Positions 8,769 to 20,379 of a stretch of 64,000 bases of DNA are shown here, piece by piece. Origin of the DNA: Glaciecola sp. UBA2563 (GTDB lineage Bacteria > Pseudomonadota > Gammaproteobacteria > Enterobacterales > Alteromonadaceae); contig DDLV01000108.1 of the NCBI GenBank assembly GCA_002340325.1, forward strand, positions 1 to 64,000, read 5' to 3'. The notes beneath the pieces are model-generated. The model ran no database searches and was not told the DNA's origin. It saw only the letters and a program-made list of their open reading frames with translations. The position numbers and the translations under genes were made by a program. Position 1 is the stretch's first letter. Each line of letters begins with the position of its first letter.

Positions 8769-9196
8769 GAATACTTCCTAGCGCTGAGAAAAACACTGAT
8801 GATGTAACTGATACCCATTACAAAAAGTATGTTTGCAGGTTGAGGGGTATATGCCAGGACGCCGGAAGGTTCCAGTAAGCCATACAATGAGCCGAATATC
8901 ATTGTCACCCCTAGCGATATTCCCATCGCATTAAGGTGAATTTTTCGTTGTAATTCGTCCATATTATCCAGTAAGTTCTTGTTCACCAACAGCATTTTGA
9001 TACCCAAGCCAACGTTTATAGCGATGACAACGTAGGTAACATAAATATTAAAATCCCATATAAGCTTCGGCCCAAACGCCAGTAGTGCTGTGCTCACTAA
9101 CCAAGCGAACGTCCAGATGAATATCTGTTTGTTGCTCTTCTTTATTCTTTCGTTTAAATTGTTTGAATTGTCTAATGTTCTGTTCATAAAGTCCAT
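8765..9196 (-). CDS. small multi-pass membrane protein partnered with XRE regulator
   Basis: 143 residues with about four hydrophobic helices (roughly 26-44, 52-70, 91-108, 120-138) and a charged loop with LLDNMDELQRKIHLNAMG in the middle. It belongs to the uncharacterised membrane proteins that precede YgzD/YozG-like XRE regulators; no enzymatic motif is visible. Two start codons are possible: ATG at 9196, with AAAGG only two bases away, or ATG at 9187, with the same AAAGG at an 11-base spacing. Neither spacing is ideal, so the true start is open. First gene of a two-gene operon. Confidence 0.75.
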   Translation of the reverse strand: MDFMNRTLDNSNNLNERIKKSNKQIFIWTFAWLVSTALLAFGPKLIWDFNIYVTYVVIAINVGLGIKMLLVNKNLLDNMDELQRKIHLNAMGISLGVTMIFGSLYGLLEPSGVLAYTPQPANILFVMGISYIISVFLSARKYS

Positions 9197-9209
9197 AACC
9201 TTTGATTAA

Positions 9210-9229
9210 AAGTAAAGTTTTATTTACTT
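9210..9229. promoter_or_regulatory. palindrome upstream of the membrane protein/XRE operon
   Basis: AAGTAAA (9210-9216), a 6-base spacer, TTTACTT (9223-9229): perfect 7-base arms lying 14 bases before the upstream start codon of the operon. Position and symmetry fit an operator for the dimeric XRE regulator encoded by the operon. Symmetry is seen; the link to the regulator is inferred. Confidence 0.45.
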
Positions 9230-9757
9230 ATTAACGGTAACCCTATAGCACTTGGATGTCAAGTGTGTTTTACATTAAAGTTAATTAGCGAGTGGTAATG
9301 AACACCTCCTGCTATCACGTCTAGATATTGACGCTCACTATTTTCCTGCCAAAAAACTGTCGCACAAATCTGGCAGCGAATCAGCGGCTTGTTAACGTTA
9401 TTGTACAATTTTTGACAAACCATATTGCGTCTTCGATGTAGTAGAAGACGCATGCTGCAAGAAGCTAGAGGAAGTAAATTTTTAGCGAACTTAAAACGTG
9501 GCTCAGATGTTGCTGTGTCGATGAAAAGAGACAGAGATAAGTGATAAAAGGAAAGACATAAAGCGAAGGGACTGATAGCAGCATTTAATAACTGCGATTG
9601 CTTGTACATCAATCAATGCTGTAACGATGCGACAAGCAAAAAACCAATGATAATAAAAAACCTTTGACGTAATAGTTTTGGAGTAACTCGCTCAATATGT
9701 GTTTAAATTACGGTCCGCGTGGGCACCTAATGCACTCCTTGTGGGGTGTTGTGAATT
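9230..9757. other. intergenic region with a 9-bp inverted repeat and one doubtful ORF
   Basis: A stretch of about 530 bases without a gene I can defend. A minus-strand frame (9259-9612, 117 codons) is open; its second half contains RCQICATVFWQ, which looks like half of a zinc ribbon and could be the remnant of a small protein, but there is no good ribosome site and the N-terminal half reads like random sequence. A perfect 9-bp inverted repeat TGCGTCTTC/GAAGACGCA (9426-9434, 9444-9452, 9-base loop) lies inside it. The right end must hold the promoter of the histidine kinase operon. Confidence 0.4.
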
Positions 9758-10972
9758 ATGCCTAGTAGTCGGCAAAACCAGAAAGCTAAACCTGCGATAA
9801 ATTCTCGTCTCAATAAAGATTTGTGCGACCTCTCTGTATTTCCTTCGACATCGAAAAAAACTAATTCTATTCAAGATTCTATAGACAAACCTGAAAGCCT
9901 TTCTACTACGATAAAGGCGCTTCAACAACAAAACCTGCTTCTTAAGGAGATTCTGCATCTTCATGACGATGCTATTTTCGTAAAAAGTGCATCGGGTAAA
10001 TTGCTTTACGCCAATCAAGCAACGCTAGATTTGTACCCGAGCAATGGCCCAACATCGCTAATTGGCGAAAACATAGATGCATTTTTTACTAAATCACAGG
10101 TCGACGCGTTTCGGCATTCTGATGAAATTGCAATGCAAAATGACCGTTCTGACCTGACTGAATCTATTAAATTGCCTGATGAGACCGAAGTCAAAGCTCG
10201 CGTTATTAAAAAGCGTATTGAGATTGAAAACGGAGAGCATGTTATTGCGTGTATTTCAAAAGACATCAGTGACAAGGAAGCGCTTATAGAGAATTTGCAA
10301 CGTTCAAATGAAGATCTTGATAATTTTGCATATGCTGCCTCACATGATTTACGAGCACCCTTAAACGTGATTAAAACGTTAATGGGGTATGTGTTGGAAG
10401 ATTGTGAAAACATTCTACCTCATGAAAGCAAGGATAATCTTGCATTGGCAATGAGCAGAACCCACAGGATGGAAAAGCTGCTAAACGATTTATTAGAGTA
10501 CAGTCGAATAGGAAGAAGTCAGAAATTGCCAACCGCTTTCAACCTCCGTCAAAAAATTTTCGAGTGGCTTGATTTAATAGACTTACCGATGGGATTTGGC
10601 ATTCAATGCGACGATGTAGATGTTTTTTTACCAGTAACTCCAGTTAACATTATCATGGTTAACTTAATAAACAATGCCATCAAACACCATGATTCTGCCA
10701 ATGCCAATATTCAAATTAAGGTTAGATTGAACAAACTACATACGGTACTAGAGGTTCAAGATAACGGTCCGGGTATTCCTGATAAATTTAAACATAAGGT
10801 ATTTGATTTGTTTCAAACGTTGAAATCGAGAGATGAAGTCGAGGCTTCTGGTATAGGGTTGAGCGTAGTCAAAAAAATTGTGCTGAACTACGGAGGAAAA
10901 ATTGCGATTAAGGACAATACGCCTAGAGGCAGTCGATTTGTCATTCATTGGCCTACATATATGAGTAAATAA
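9758..10972 (+). CDS. PAS-domain sensor histidine kinase, cytoplasmic
   Basis: 404 residues without any membrane segment or signal peptide. Residues about 60-172 form a PAS domain (ILHLHDDAIFVKSASGKLLY). The HisKA dimerisation helix carries the phospho-acceptor His196 in YAASHDLRAPLN, followed by the ATPase domain: N box LINNAIKHH, G1 box DNGPGIP, F box FDLFQTL and G2 box GIGLSVV. The HisKA/HATPase pattern resembles bacteriophytochrome- and NtrY-like kinases with the SHDLRAPL type H box. The stop codon overlaps the ATG of the REC-GGDEF-EAL gene by one base, making that protein the evident partner. The signal sensed is unknown; a soluble ligand or redox cue is likely since it is cytosolic. Confidence 0.93.
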   Translation: MPSSRQNQKAKPAINSRLNKDLCDLSVFPSTSKKTNSIQDSIDKPESLSTTIKALQQQNLLLKEILHLHDDAIFVKSASGKLLYANQATLDLYPSNGPTSLIGENIDAFFTKSQVDAFRHSDEIAMQNDRSDLTESIKLPDETEVKARVIKKRIEIENGEHVIACISKDISDKEALIENLQRSNEDLDNFAYAASHDLRAPLNVIKTLMGYVLEDCENILPHESKDNLALAMSRTHRMEKLLNDLLEYSRIGRSQKLPTAFNLRQKIFEWLDLIDLPMGFGIQCDDVDVFLPVTPVNIIMVNLINNAIKHHDSANANIQIKVRLNKLHTVLEVQDNGPGIPDKFKHKVFDLFQTLKSRDEVEASGIGLSVVKKIVLNYGGKIAIKDNTPRGSRFVIHWPTYMSK

Positions 10973-12702
10973 TGATGGAAATGCGCAGACACTTAAGAGT
11001 ATTGCTCGTAGACGATGATCAGGCGGACCGATTAATCATTAAAAGAACCTTGCGGAAACGTTCATCTGAAGTGGATATTGACGAGGCCACCTCAGTGATG
11101 GAAGGTCTGGCAATCCTGCAGACAAGAAGTTTCGATGTAATTATTCTTGACTACAAGATGCCTAAAGCCAACGGCATTGAAATGATCAAGGAGTTACGCA
11201 GCAGACCCGACCTCGGGCAGGTGGCCATTATAATGATGAGTTCTAGCGAAGAAGAAGACGTGGCTGTCGCTTGTATAGAGGCAGGCGCGCAAGATTTTAT
11301 TCTTAAGTCAGACCTAGATAAACTCAACATACAGCGATCATTAATGCATGCGCAAAAACGTTTTGAATTAGAGCATAAACTTCACCAGAACTATCTAAAT
11401 GTCAAACATCTGTCTGAAAAAGACCCATTAACGGGACTATCCAATCGTTACCATTTCAACCAAATTATGGACATGTTGATTAATCATGAAAGCCCAACGC
11501 GAAGTGACGTTGCGCTGGTCTTAATGGACTTGGATAATTTTAAGTATATAAACGACACAATGGGACACGATGCCGGCGATAGGTTGTTAATTAATTTTTC
11601 AAAAAGAATCAAATCTCAATTGAGGAAAGACGAGAGTTTTGCGCGTCTTGGTGGAGATGAATTTGCAATTATCATGCATGGAATGCGATCTATTGAACAA
11701 GTTGAAAAAGCAACAAAACGCATACACGATGCAACTAAGACGAAAATGACGATTGAAGGCAGCGAAATTCAATGCAATGCCAGCGTCGGCACTGCAATTT
11801 ACCCATTGCAGGCGGCTACAAAAGATGAACTCTTTCAGTTCGCTGACGTTGCAATGTACACAGCAAAAAGAGAAGCGAAGGGCTCATTCAAGCTTTATGA
11901 CCCAATGATGCAGGATATCTTTAGTCGACAATACAATATTCAACAGGGCATTAAGAGAATTTTGCAGGAAAGTACATTCCAAATGCATTTTCAGCCAGTG
12001 ATTAATTTAGATACCGGAGACGAAGAGGGGTATGAAGCACTGATAAGGTGGCCGGAGGAACAGCTTTCATATGTCCCTGATGAATTTATCCCTATTGCTG
12101 AAAAGAACAACGATATACACGAAATAGGAAATTGGGTTATCGACCACGCACTCAACCAAATAGCTAAATGGCAGGAGAAAAAACCAAACACTTTCATAGC
12201 AATTAACATTTCTCCCGTGCAACTGCAGTTACGTAAGAACATTCAGTATTTAATCGAAAAGACAGAACATTATGGGGTTAAACCTGAAAGCGTTGTATTG
12301 GAGATAACGGAAACGACGCTTTTTGAAAAGCAACAGGTGATAAAGGATTCACTTAAACGTCTATCTGATTATGGATTTATCATTTCGCTTGACGATTTTG
12401 GTGTAGGTTACTCTTCAATTTCACATTTGGTCAATTTTCCTATTGATATCGTCAAACTCGATAAATCTTTATTTACCATTGATGAAAGCGAAGAAAAACG
12501 GATCGCTATTTTTGAAGCACTTGCTGGTATGTTAAAGAGACTAGATATGAAAGTGGTGGCAGAGGGCATCGAAACAGTCGAGCAGATGGCGCTTTGCAGA
12601 TTATTAAATATTGACCATGGGCAAGGTTTTTACTTCTCTAAGCCACAATCTGCAACGACCATCGAGCAAACACGATTAAAATTCCAAGAGAATGTTATGT
12701 AA
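10972..12702 (+). CDS. response regulator with GGDEF and EAL domains
   Basis: 576 residues. Receiver domain 8-125 with the acidic pocket DDDQ (Asp14-16), phospho-acceptor Asp60 in ILDYKMP and Lys112. GGDEF domain about 145-310 with an intact signature LGGDEF (227-231); the inhibitory I-site, RxxD in product-inhibited cyclases, reads RKDE (218-221). EAL domain about 325-570 with EALIRW (355-360), Asn412, LEITET (Glu444, Glu447), LDDFG (Asp474, Asp475), Lys495 and AEGIET (Glu531), that is, all residues needed for c-di-GMP hydrolysis. Both activities are therefore possible, with phosphorylation by the kinase encoded just upstream (one-base overlap) choosing the output. Likely tunes the motile/sessile switch. 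Confidence 0.95.
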   Translation: MMEMRRHLRVLLVDDDQADRLIIKRTLRKRSSEVDIDEATSVMEGLAILQTRSFDVIILDYKMPKANGIEMIKELRSRPDLGQVAIIMMSSSEEEDVAVACIEAGAQDFILKSDLDKLNIQRSLMHAQKRFELEHKLHQNYLNVKHLSEKDPLTGLSNRYHFNQIMDMLINHESPTRSDVALVLMDLDNFKYINDTMGHDAGDRLLINFSKRIKSQLRKDESFARLGGDEFAIIMHGMRSIEQVEKATKRIHDATKTKMTIEGSEIQCNASVGTAIYPLQAATKDELFQFADVAMYTAKREAKGSFKLYDPMMQDIFSRQYNIQQGIKRILQESTFQMHFQPVINLDTGDEEGYEALIRWPEEQLSYVPDEFIPIAEKNNDIHEIGNWVIDHALNQIAKWQEKKPNTFIAINISPVQLQLRKNIQYLIEKTEHYGVKPESVVLEITETTLFEKQQVIKDSLKRLSDYGFIISLDDFGVGYSSISHLVNFPIDIVKLDKSLFTIDESEEKRIAIFEALAGMLKRLDMKVVAEGIETVEQMALCRLLNIDHGQGFYFSKPQSATTIEQTRLKFQENVM

Positions 12703-12736
12703 AGCGGAGGCAACACCCCCGCAATAGTTGTGAGCG

Positions 12737-15377
<2,641 letters not shown>

Positions 15378-15929
15378 ATGGATAAGATGATCAACGCTCC
15401 GCCAGCAGATATAAGTTTGCAAGCGAACATAATTGCAGCAAAGAACGGTGATACGAAGGCGTTTCAACGAATTTATGCGATGCATGTAGATCGCGTTTAT
15501 CCGCTGTGTTTACGATTGTGTGCCGACAAATCTCAAGCAGAAGATGCAACTCAGGAAGTGTTTATCCAACTTTGGAAAAGTTTAGCAAACTACAAAGGCG
15601 ACAGTCAGTTCAGCACGTGGTTACACAGCTTGGCGACCAATGTAACGATTAGTTATCTTCGGAAACAAAAAAACTGGTGGCAACGCATGTTCAGTCTCGA
15701 ACACAGTGACATTGCCCAGCGTAGCGCCGAAAGTGAGACAGATATTAGTGAACTCGATAAGTATCTAAAAAAGCTGCCGGAGAGAGCGAGAATTGTGTTT
15801 GTATTGCATGCCATTGAGGGCTATAGACATGAGGAAATAGCAAACTTATTAGAAATTGCAGTAGGTACAAGCAAAGCGCAATTTCATCGAGCAAAGAATT
15901 TATTAGGGGAGTGGTTGGACAATGGCTAA
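15378..15929 (+). CDS. ECF-type RNA polymerase sigma factor
   Basis: 183 residues with the two ECF regions. Region 2 runs about 20-90: YAMHVDRVYPLCLRLCADKS, then AEDATQEVFIQLW and STWLHSLATNVTISYLRKQ. Region 4 runs about 125-180: LPERARIVFVLHAIEGYRHE followed by EIANLLEIAVGTSKAQFHRA. No extra C-terminal domain. The gene overlaps a membrane anti-sigma gene by 8 bases and is followed by a secreted beta-helix protein, so the three make an envelope-sensing unit. An alternative ATG exists at 15387, but the first ATG is kept. The -35 and -10 specificity is not deducible from the sequence alone. Confidence 0.93.
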   Translation: MDKMINAPPADISLQANIIAAKNGDTKAFQRIYAMHVDRVYPLCLRLCADKSQAEDATQEVFIQLWKSLANYKGDSQFSTWLHSLATNVTISYLRKQKNWWQRMFSLEHSDIAQRSAESETDISELDKYLKKLPERARIVFVLHAIEGYRHEEIANLLEIAVGTSKAQFHRAKNLLGEWLDNG

Positions 15930-16410
15930 GATCAACGTTGATGAAGCTGTAGCAAAGGTTTCAAAAACAAAAATGCCAGAGCGTGATCTTTGGCCGGGGA
16001 TTGAGCTTGCGCTTGCCAGCCAGCAGCCAACCGGGCAACCGGCCTCAAGTCAGAAATGGTCATTTACGCCAGTGTACGCTGTTGCGGCAAGTGTAGTGTT
16101 AGTTGTGATTGTAAGCATCAGTAGTTTTTATTCTGGGCAGAAATCGCAGACACAGATAATCGCAGAACAGATGAGTGATGACTATTTGCAAAAACGAGAG
16201 GCACTTTTAGTTGCGTATGGCGATACCGCAGTAACGGTCAATGATTTGGAAGTACAATTGGCAAATTTGGACGACGCTGCAGATGCGATAAAGCGCGCTA
16301 TCAGTGAAGATCCCAACAATCCCGTCTTGTTGCAAATGCTTAAGCGTGTTTACGCGCAACAAATTGAATTAATTGAAAAGGTACATGCGCCAGCATGGCA
16401 GCAGCTTTAA
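15922..16410 (+). CDS. single-pass membrane protein, probable anti-sigma factor
   Basis: 162 residues. A short cytoplasmic N-terminus with the motif PERDLWPGIE (19-28), often seen in small anti-sigma proteins encoded after ECF factors, is followed by one transmembrane helix (about 50-68, with AASVVLVVIVSISSF) and an outside domain of about 90 residues that is helical and contains a TPR-like stretch (DDAADAIKRAISEDPNNPVL). It overlaps the sigma gene by 8 bases, the usual mark of coupled stoichiometric synthesis. There is no Cys/His zinc motif of the ZAS type. The role as anti-sigma is inferred from position and topology. Confidence 0.8.
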   Translation: MAKINVDEAVAKVSKTKMPERDLWPGIELALASQQPTGQPASSQKWSFTPVYAVAASVVLVVIVSISSFYSGQKSQTQIIAEQMSDDYLQKREALLVAYGDTAVTVNDLEVQLANLDDAADAIKRAISEDPNNPVLLQMLKRVYAQQIELIEKVHAPAWQQL

Positions 16411-16424
16411 AGAGGAATATCTAC

Positions 16425-17384
16425 ATGAAAACAGTCATTGCATACTTATTGGCACTTTTAGCCTTGTTTTTCTCGGATATTATCCAAGCTCAACAAGAGG
16501 TTGATCAGCAAATTGAAGCGGCTTCAGATTCCATCGTTGATATAGAGCATCTAAATGGTGAGGCGGAAATAATTGGTTGGGATAGAGATATTGTGCATGT
16601 CACAGGTACGCTGGGTGACAATACAGAGGAATTCATTTTTGAAAGAAATGGCAAGTCGATAAAAATCGAGGTAAAAGTGGAATCTAAATCTTGGAGTGAT
16701 TGGAATTCATCAGATGGTGGTGATGATCTTACTATCAAGGTGCCAACTGGGTCACGTGTAAAATATGCTTCTACGAATGCAGATGTAACGCTCGATGAGA
16801 TCTTTGGTGGACTAGATGTGGAAGTTATTAATGGTGAGATTGACGCTGAAAAAATTGAAGGGAAAATAAAGTTAGAGTCTGTCAACGGTGATATTTCAGC
16901 AACAGGCGTAGACGGCGAGCTTAATGTGCAAGCGGTAAATGGAGACATTGACTTGAACCATACATCGGGAGACGAAATCCGCGTGACTGCCGTCAATGGT
17001 GATATTGATTTTACTTCTGCCGCGTCTGAAGCAAAAGTTGAAACTGTGAATGGAGATATCAATATTATTGTGTCCAACATCGATGATATATCTCTGGACA
17101 CTGTAAATGGTTCCATTGATGCAAACATTGGGCTGCAAGAGGGAGCGTTGGTGCGCGCATCCTCAGTTGGTGGAAGTATTGACCTAAACTTCGATCAGAA
17201 TGTAGAAGCAAGATTCGACCTAGAAGCACATGCAGGCGGTAGGATAAGAAATGAACTTACTTCAGATAAAGAACAAAAAGCAAAGTACGGACCTAGAAGA
17301 TGGCTGGAGTTTAGTAAAGGAAACCCGAATTCGACAATAAAAGCGAACACCGTCAGCGGTCGCATCACAATAGGCAAAAAATAG
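16425..17384 (+). CDS. secreted DUF4097-type beta-helix protein
   Basis: 319 residues from the ATG at 16425, nine bases after AGAGG; a longer in-frame start exists but lacks a ribosome site and would bury the signal peptide (cleavage near IQA-QQ). The core is a run of short repeats with a period of 18-19 residues: INGEI (135-139), then VNGDI at 153, 171, 190 and 208, VNGSI at 227 and VGGSI at 248. This matches the right-handed beta-helix of DUF4097/DUF4098 proteins. The family is common next to ECF sigma/anti-sigma pairs in gammaproteobacteria, and is thought to act at the envelope; no enzymatic activity is known. Third gene of the ECF operon, 14 bases after the anti-sigma gene. Confidence 0.85.
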   Translation: MKTVIAYLLALLALFFSDIIQAQQEVDQQIEAASDSIVDIEHLNGEAEIIGWDRDIVHVTGTLGDNTEEFIFERNGKSIKIEVKVESKSWSDWNSSDGGDDLTIKVPTGSRVKYASTNADVTLDEIFGGLDVEVINGEIDAEKIEGKIKLESVNGDISATGVDGELNVQAVNGDIDLNHTSGDEIRVTAVNGDIDFTSAASEAKVETVNGDINIIVSNIDDISLDTVNGSIDANIGLQEGALVRASSVGGSIDLNFDQNVEARFDLEAHAGGRIRNELTSDKEQKAKYGPRRWLEFSKGNPNSTIKANTVSGRITIGKK

Positions 17385-17593
17385 ACGCATCTGCTACCTC
17401 TCCTCTGACATAAGTTAAAAGTAGATAAAAATAACGCACGGTTTGGTGCTGTATTTTTTGCACGCATTAAAATTGCCTTAAAACAAGATTAAAAATTGGG
17501 AAAAAATTCAACTAAAATCCCATCTACATATCTTGCATAACCGCTAAGTTGAGTTACGATCATCTGTACTCAATTTACCATTAAGAAATACGA

Positions 17594-18961
17594 GTGCCAG
17601 AAAGCGATAATCATATAAATATACCGCCACATGACGTAGACGCTGAGCAGTCTGTTCTAGGGTCACTTATGATTTCCCCTGACGCGTGGGATAAAGTCGC
17701 CGACATAATTGTGGCTGATGATTTTTACAAACACGCTCACCGTCTGATTTTCAATGCCATTATCCGGTTGATTAACAATAATCAATCAATTGATTACCTT
17801 ACAATAAAATCAGATCTTGAGAATCACAACCAAATCGAAGAAGCTGGTGGTCGAGCATATTTAATCGAACTCGCAAAAAATACACCGAGTGCATCGAATG
17901 TCGCCGCTTATGCCAATGCAATTAGAGAGCGCGCTGTTATTCGAGAGGTTATTTCTGCAGCACATGACATCGCTGAAGCAGGTTTTAATCCGCAAGGGCG
18001 AGAAGCAAAAGATATACTCGATATCGCTGAAACTAAAGTTTTTGAAATTGCCGAAAAGCGCACAACAGCAAATGAAGGCCCAATCGACGTAAAGGTTGCA
18101 TTAAAGTCTACGATTGACCGAATTGATGTGCTAGCAAAACAAGGCTCAGAGGTAACTGGTGTTTCAAGTGGGTTTGCTGATTTGGATAAAATGACCAGTG
18201 GTCTTCAACCCGCTGACCTGGTTATTGTCGCCGCTAGGCCTTCAATGGGCAAAACAACTTTCGCGATGAACTTGTGTGAAAATGCCATGATGTTGCAGGA
18301 AAAGCCGGTTTTGGTTTTTTCACTAGAGATGCCGTATGAGCAAATCATGATGAGGATGCTTGCTTCATTAGGGCGAATCAACCAAACCAGCATTCGAACC
18401 GCTAGATTAAATGACGATGATTGGTTTAGATTACAACAAGTCACGCGTGAGCTAGCAGATAAAGACAATCTTTATATCGACGATAGCTCAGGATTAACGC
18501 CGATGGAACTGCGGACACGAGCGCGAAAACTGGCGCGAGAAAGAGGCGGTTTATCGTTAATCATGGTTGACTATTTGCAACTTATGCGAGTACCGAGCAT
18601 ATCGGAGAATCGAACACTTGAAATAGCTGAAATATCACGTTCACTAAAAGCGCTAGCGAAAGAATTGAACGTTCCAGTAGTTGCACTTTCACAGTTGAAT
18701 CGTGGTCTTGAACAGCGTGCCGATAAACGTCCAATTAACAGTGACCTTAGGGAATCTGGCGCAATAGAGCAGGATGCTGACTTGATCATGTTTATTTATC
18801 GAGATGAAGTATACAACGAGAATTCGGATCAAAAGGGTGTCGCTGAAATCATTATAGGCAAACAAAGGAACGGTCCTATAGGAACATGTCGCTTGACGTT
18901 TCAAGGCCAGTTTTCAAGATTCGATAACTATGCTGGTCCGGACCTCGGTAGCGCCTACTAG
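17594..18961 (+). CDS. dnaB: replicative DNA helicase
   Basis: 455 residues from a GTG start; the N-terminus NIPPHDVDAEQSVLGSLMIS is the conserved DnaB opening. DnaB is the hexameric 5'-3' helicase of the replication fork. N-terminal collar domain 10-120, linker helix, then RecA-type motor with Walker A ARPSMGKT (214-221), Walker B region SLIMVDYLQLM and the later block DLRESGAIEQDADLIMFIYR. No intein, full length. Usually adjacent to rplI; here about 9 kb of regulatory and metabolic genes intervene. It has an upstream gap of about 210 bases for its own promoter. Confidence 0.98.
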   Translation: MPESDNHINIPPHDVDAEQSVLGSLMISPDAWDKVADIIVADDFYKHAHRLIFNAIIRLINNNQSIDYLTIKSDLENHNQIEEAGGRAYLIELAKNTPSASNVAAYANAIRERAVIREVISAAHDIAEAGFNPQGREAKDILDIAETKVFEIAEKRTTANEGPIDVKVALKSTIDRIDVLAKQGSEVTGVSSGFADLDKMTSGLQPADLVIVAARPSMGKTTFAMNLCENAMMLQEKPVLVFSLEMPYEQIMMRMLASLGRINQTSIRTARLNDDDWFRLQQVTRELADKDNLYIDDSSGLTPMELRTRARKLARERGGLSLIMVDYLQLMRVPSISENRTLEIAEISRSLKALAKELNVPVVALSQLNRGLEQRADKRPINSDLRESGAIEQDADLIMFIYRDEVYNENSDQKGVAEIIIGKQRNGPIGTCRLTFQGQFSRFDNYAGPDLGSAY

Positions 18962-19051
18962 AACTTTTTAATCTTCGATTTCTATTCTTCAGTTAACTCA
19001 TGTTCTATATCGCCGCTTAGCTTATTAAACTGAAAATACGAAGGTTTGAAA

Positions 19052-19079
19052 TAAAAAAGGCAGGTCACAGACCTGCCTT
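19052..19079 (-). terminator. intrinsic terminator of the first OmpA-like gene
   Basis: AAGGCAGGT (19057-19065), 5-base loop, ACCTGCCTT (19071-19079). Read on the minus strand the stem is followed by a run of T, matching the end of the gene at 19099. Confidence 0.9.
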
Positions 19080-19098
19080 GATAGCAATAAGTGCCAGC

Positions 19099-20379
19099 TT
19101 ACTTGAGTTCAGCTTCTTCAATAACTGCTGTAACCTTGGCTTCGATTCTTCTATTTAATCTATGCGACTCAGCAGAATCATCAAGGAATTTGAGACGGGA
19201 TTCACCATACCCAACAGCTGTTAACCGAGATGCGTCAATATTGAAGCTATCTACGAGCAACTCTTTAACCGCGTCTGCTCTTCTCTGCGACAACGCTTGG
19301 TTGTAAGCTTCGGTTCCCACAGATGACGTATGTCCTTGAATTTCAGCAACTGTTCCCGGGTGTTTCTGCATAAATTCAGCGAATTCATCAATATTGAACG
19401 TCTCTGGGTTTGTTATAACGCTACTATTATTGGGGAATAATATATCAAGCGACATTGAGATCTCAGTCTCAGAAAGTATTGGGCATCCGACTGAATTTAC
19501 CTTATTTGTCAGCGGTGTGTCAGGGCATTCGTCAAGTGCATCTGCTACTCCGTCGCGGTCAGCGTCATCAATTCCACAACCAACTTCATCCACTTCAGTA
19601 CCGGGAGGCGTTTGTGGGCACTGGTCGACGGCATTTAGAACACCATCACCATCCGCGTCAATGTTACAGCCTGTGGCGTCGACTTCAATACCTAATGGTG
19701 TCTCTGGGCACTGGTCGACAGCATTTAGAACGCCATCACCATCTGTATCGACATTACAGCCCGTCTCATCCACAGTTACGCCCGCTGGCGTTGCTGGGCA
19801 TCTGTCTAGCGCGTCAGCAACACCATCGCCATCCGCATCGGGTTGTGACGCAGCAGCTGTGCTTTTACCGTAAATGTAAGCTAATCCGAGCTTAGCGCTG
19901 AATTCTTTGTAACTTTGTCCAAAATCGTGATAGGCCGCTAGCTCGGTTATCAAGCGCCAATTTTCTGCAACTTCCCAGTGTTTACCAAAACCCAGTGCTG
20001 CCATTCGGTAGCTATCAGTGATTGATTGTTCGCGAACACCGCCAAACAAATACATTACATCGTCAGGTAAAAAGTGCATGATATCTGCACCGATTTGCGT
20101 TCCATCATCTGCAAGCGTAGTGCGTATATCTTTAGTGTCTATGATGACTCTTCCAAGTTCGAATCTGACCGCCCATGACGGGTCAAAGCGAAAACCTAAT
20201 TCTGCACCAAGACCTTTGCCGTCACTAAGACCTCCCGTTGGTTCTGGTTTGTCTGAATCAGCATCATAATATTGAACAAAACCACCGACCCAGTTTTCGT
20301 ATGGTGGAGATTCTTGAGCAACACTGCCGAATGATAGTGTTAATGCCGCTGTCGCCAGTAGCGGAATGTATTTTTTCAT
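19099..20379 (-). CDS. OmpA-family outer-membrane protein with four TSP3 repeats
   Basis: 426 residues: signal peptide (cleavage near SVA-QE), an eight-stranded OmpA-type barrel (about 25-185, ending in KLGLAYIYG), a calcium-binding linker of thrombospondin type 3 repeats, and a C-terminal OmpA peptidoglycan-binding domain (about 315-420 with VAEIQGHTSSVGTEAYNQAL and SQRRADAV, then LTAVGYGES). The linker has four units of the form DADGDGVADALDRCP...GC, with Asp-rich loops that bind Ca2+. The protein links the outer membrane to the cell wall, like OprF. A paralogue lies immediately upstream (20621-21811). Start supported by AAGGA eight bases before the ATG; own terminator downstream. Confidence 0.95.
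   Translation of the reverse strand: MKKYIPLLATAALTLSFGSVAQESPPYENWVGGFVQYYDADSDKPEPTGGLSDGKGLGAELGFRFDPSWAVRFELGRVIIDTKDIRTTLADDGTQIGADIMHFLPDDVMYLFGGVREQSITDSYRMAALGFGKHWEVAENWRLITELAAYHDFGQSYKEFSAKLGLAYIYGKSTAAASQPDADGDGVADALDRCPATPAGVTVDETGCNVDTDGDGVLNAVDQCPETPLGIEVDATGCNIDADGDGVLNAVDQCPQTPPGTEVDEVGCGIDDADRDGVADALDECPDTPLTNKVNSVGCPILSETEISMSLDILFPNNSSVITNPETFNIDEFAEFMQKHPGTVAEIQGHTSSVGTEAYNQALSQRRADAVKELLVDSFNIDASRLTAVGYGESRLKFLDDSAESHRLNRRIEAKVTAVIEEAELK

Noticed and set aside
9259..9612. 117-codon minus-strand frame as a gene
   Set aside because: No ribosome site, N-terminal half looks random, and the Cys motif is only half of a zinc ribbon.
12703..12736. Hairpin between the GGDEF-EAL and icd genes as a terminator
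   Set aside because: A 6-bp stem with one mismatch and no T-run on either strand.
16425..17384. NGDI repeats as an adhesin or toxin repeat domain
   Set aside because: Length, period and ECF neighbourhood fit the DUF4097-type beta helix better; no export or binding module is present.
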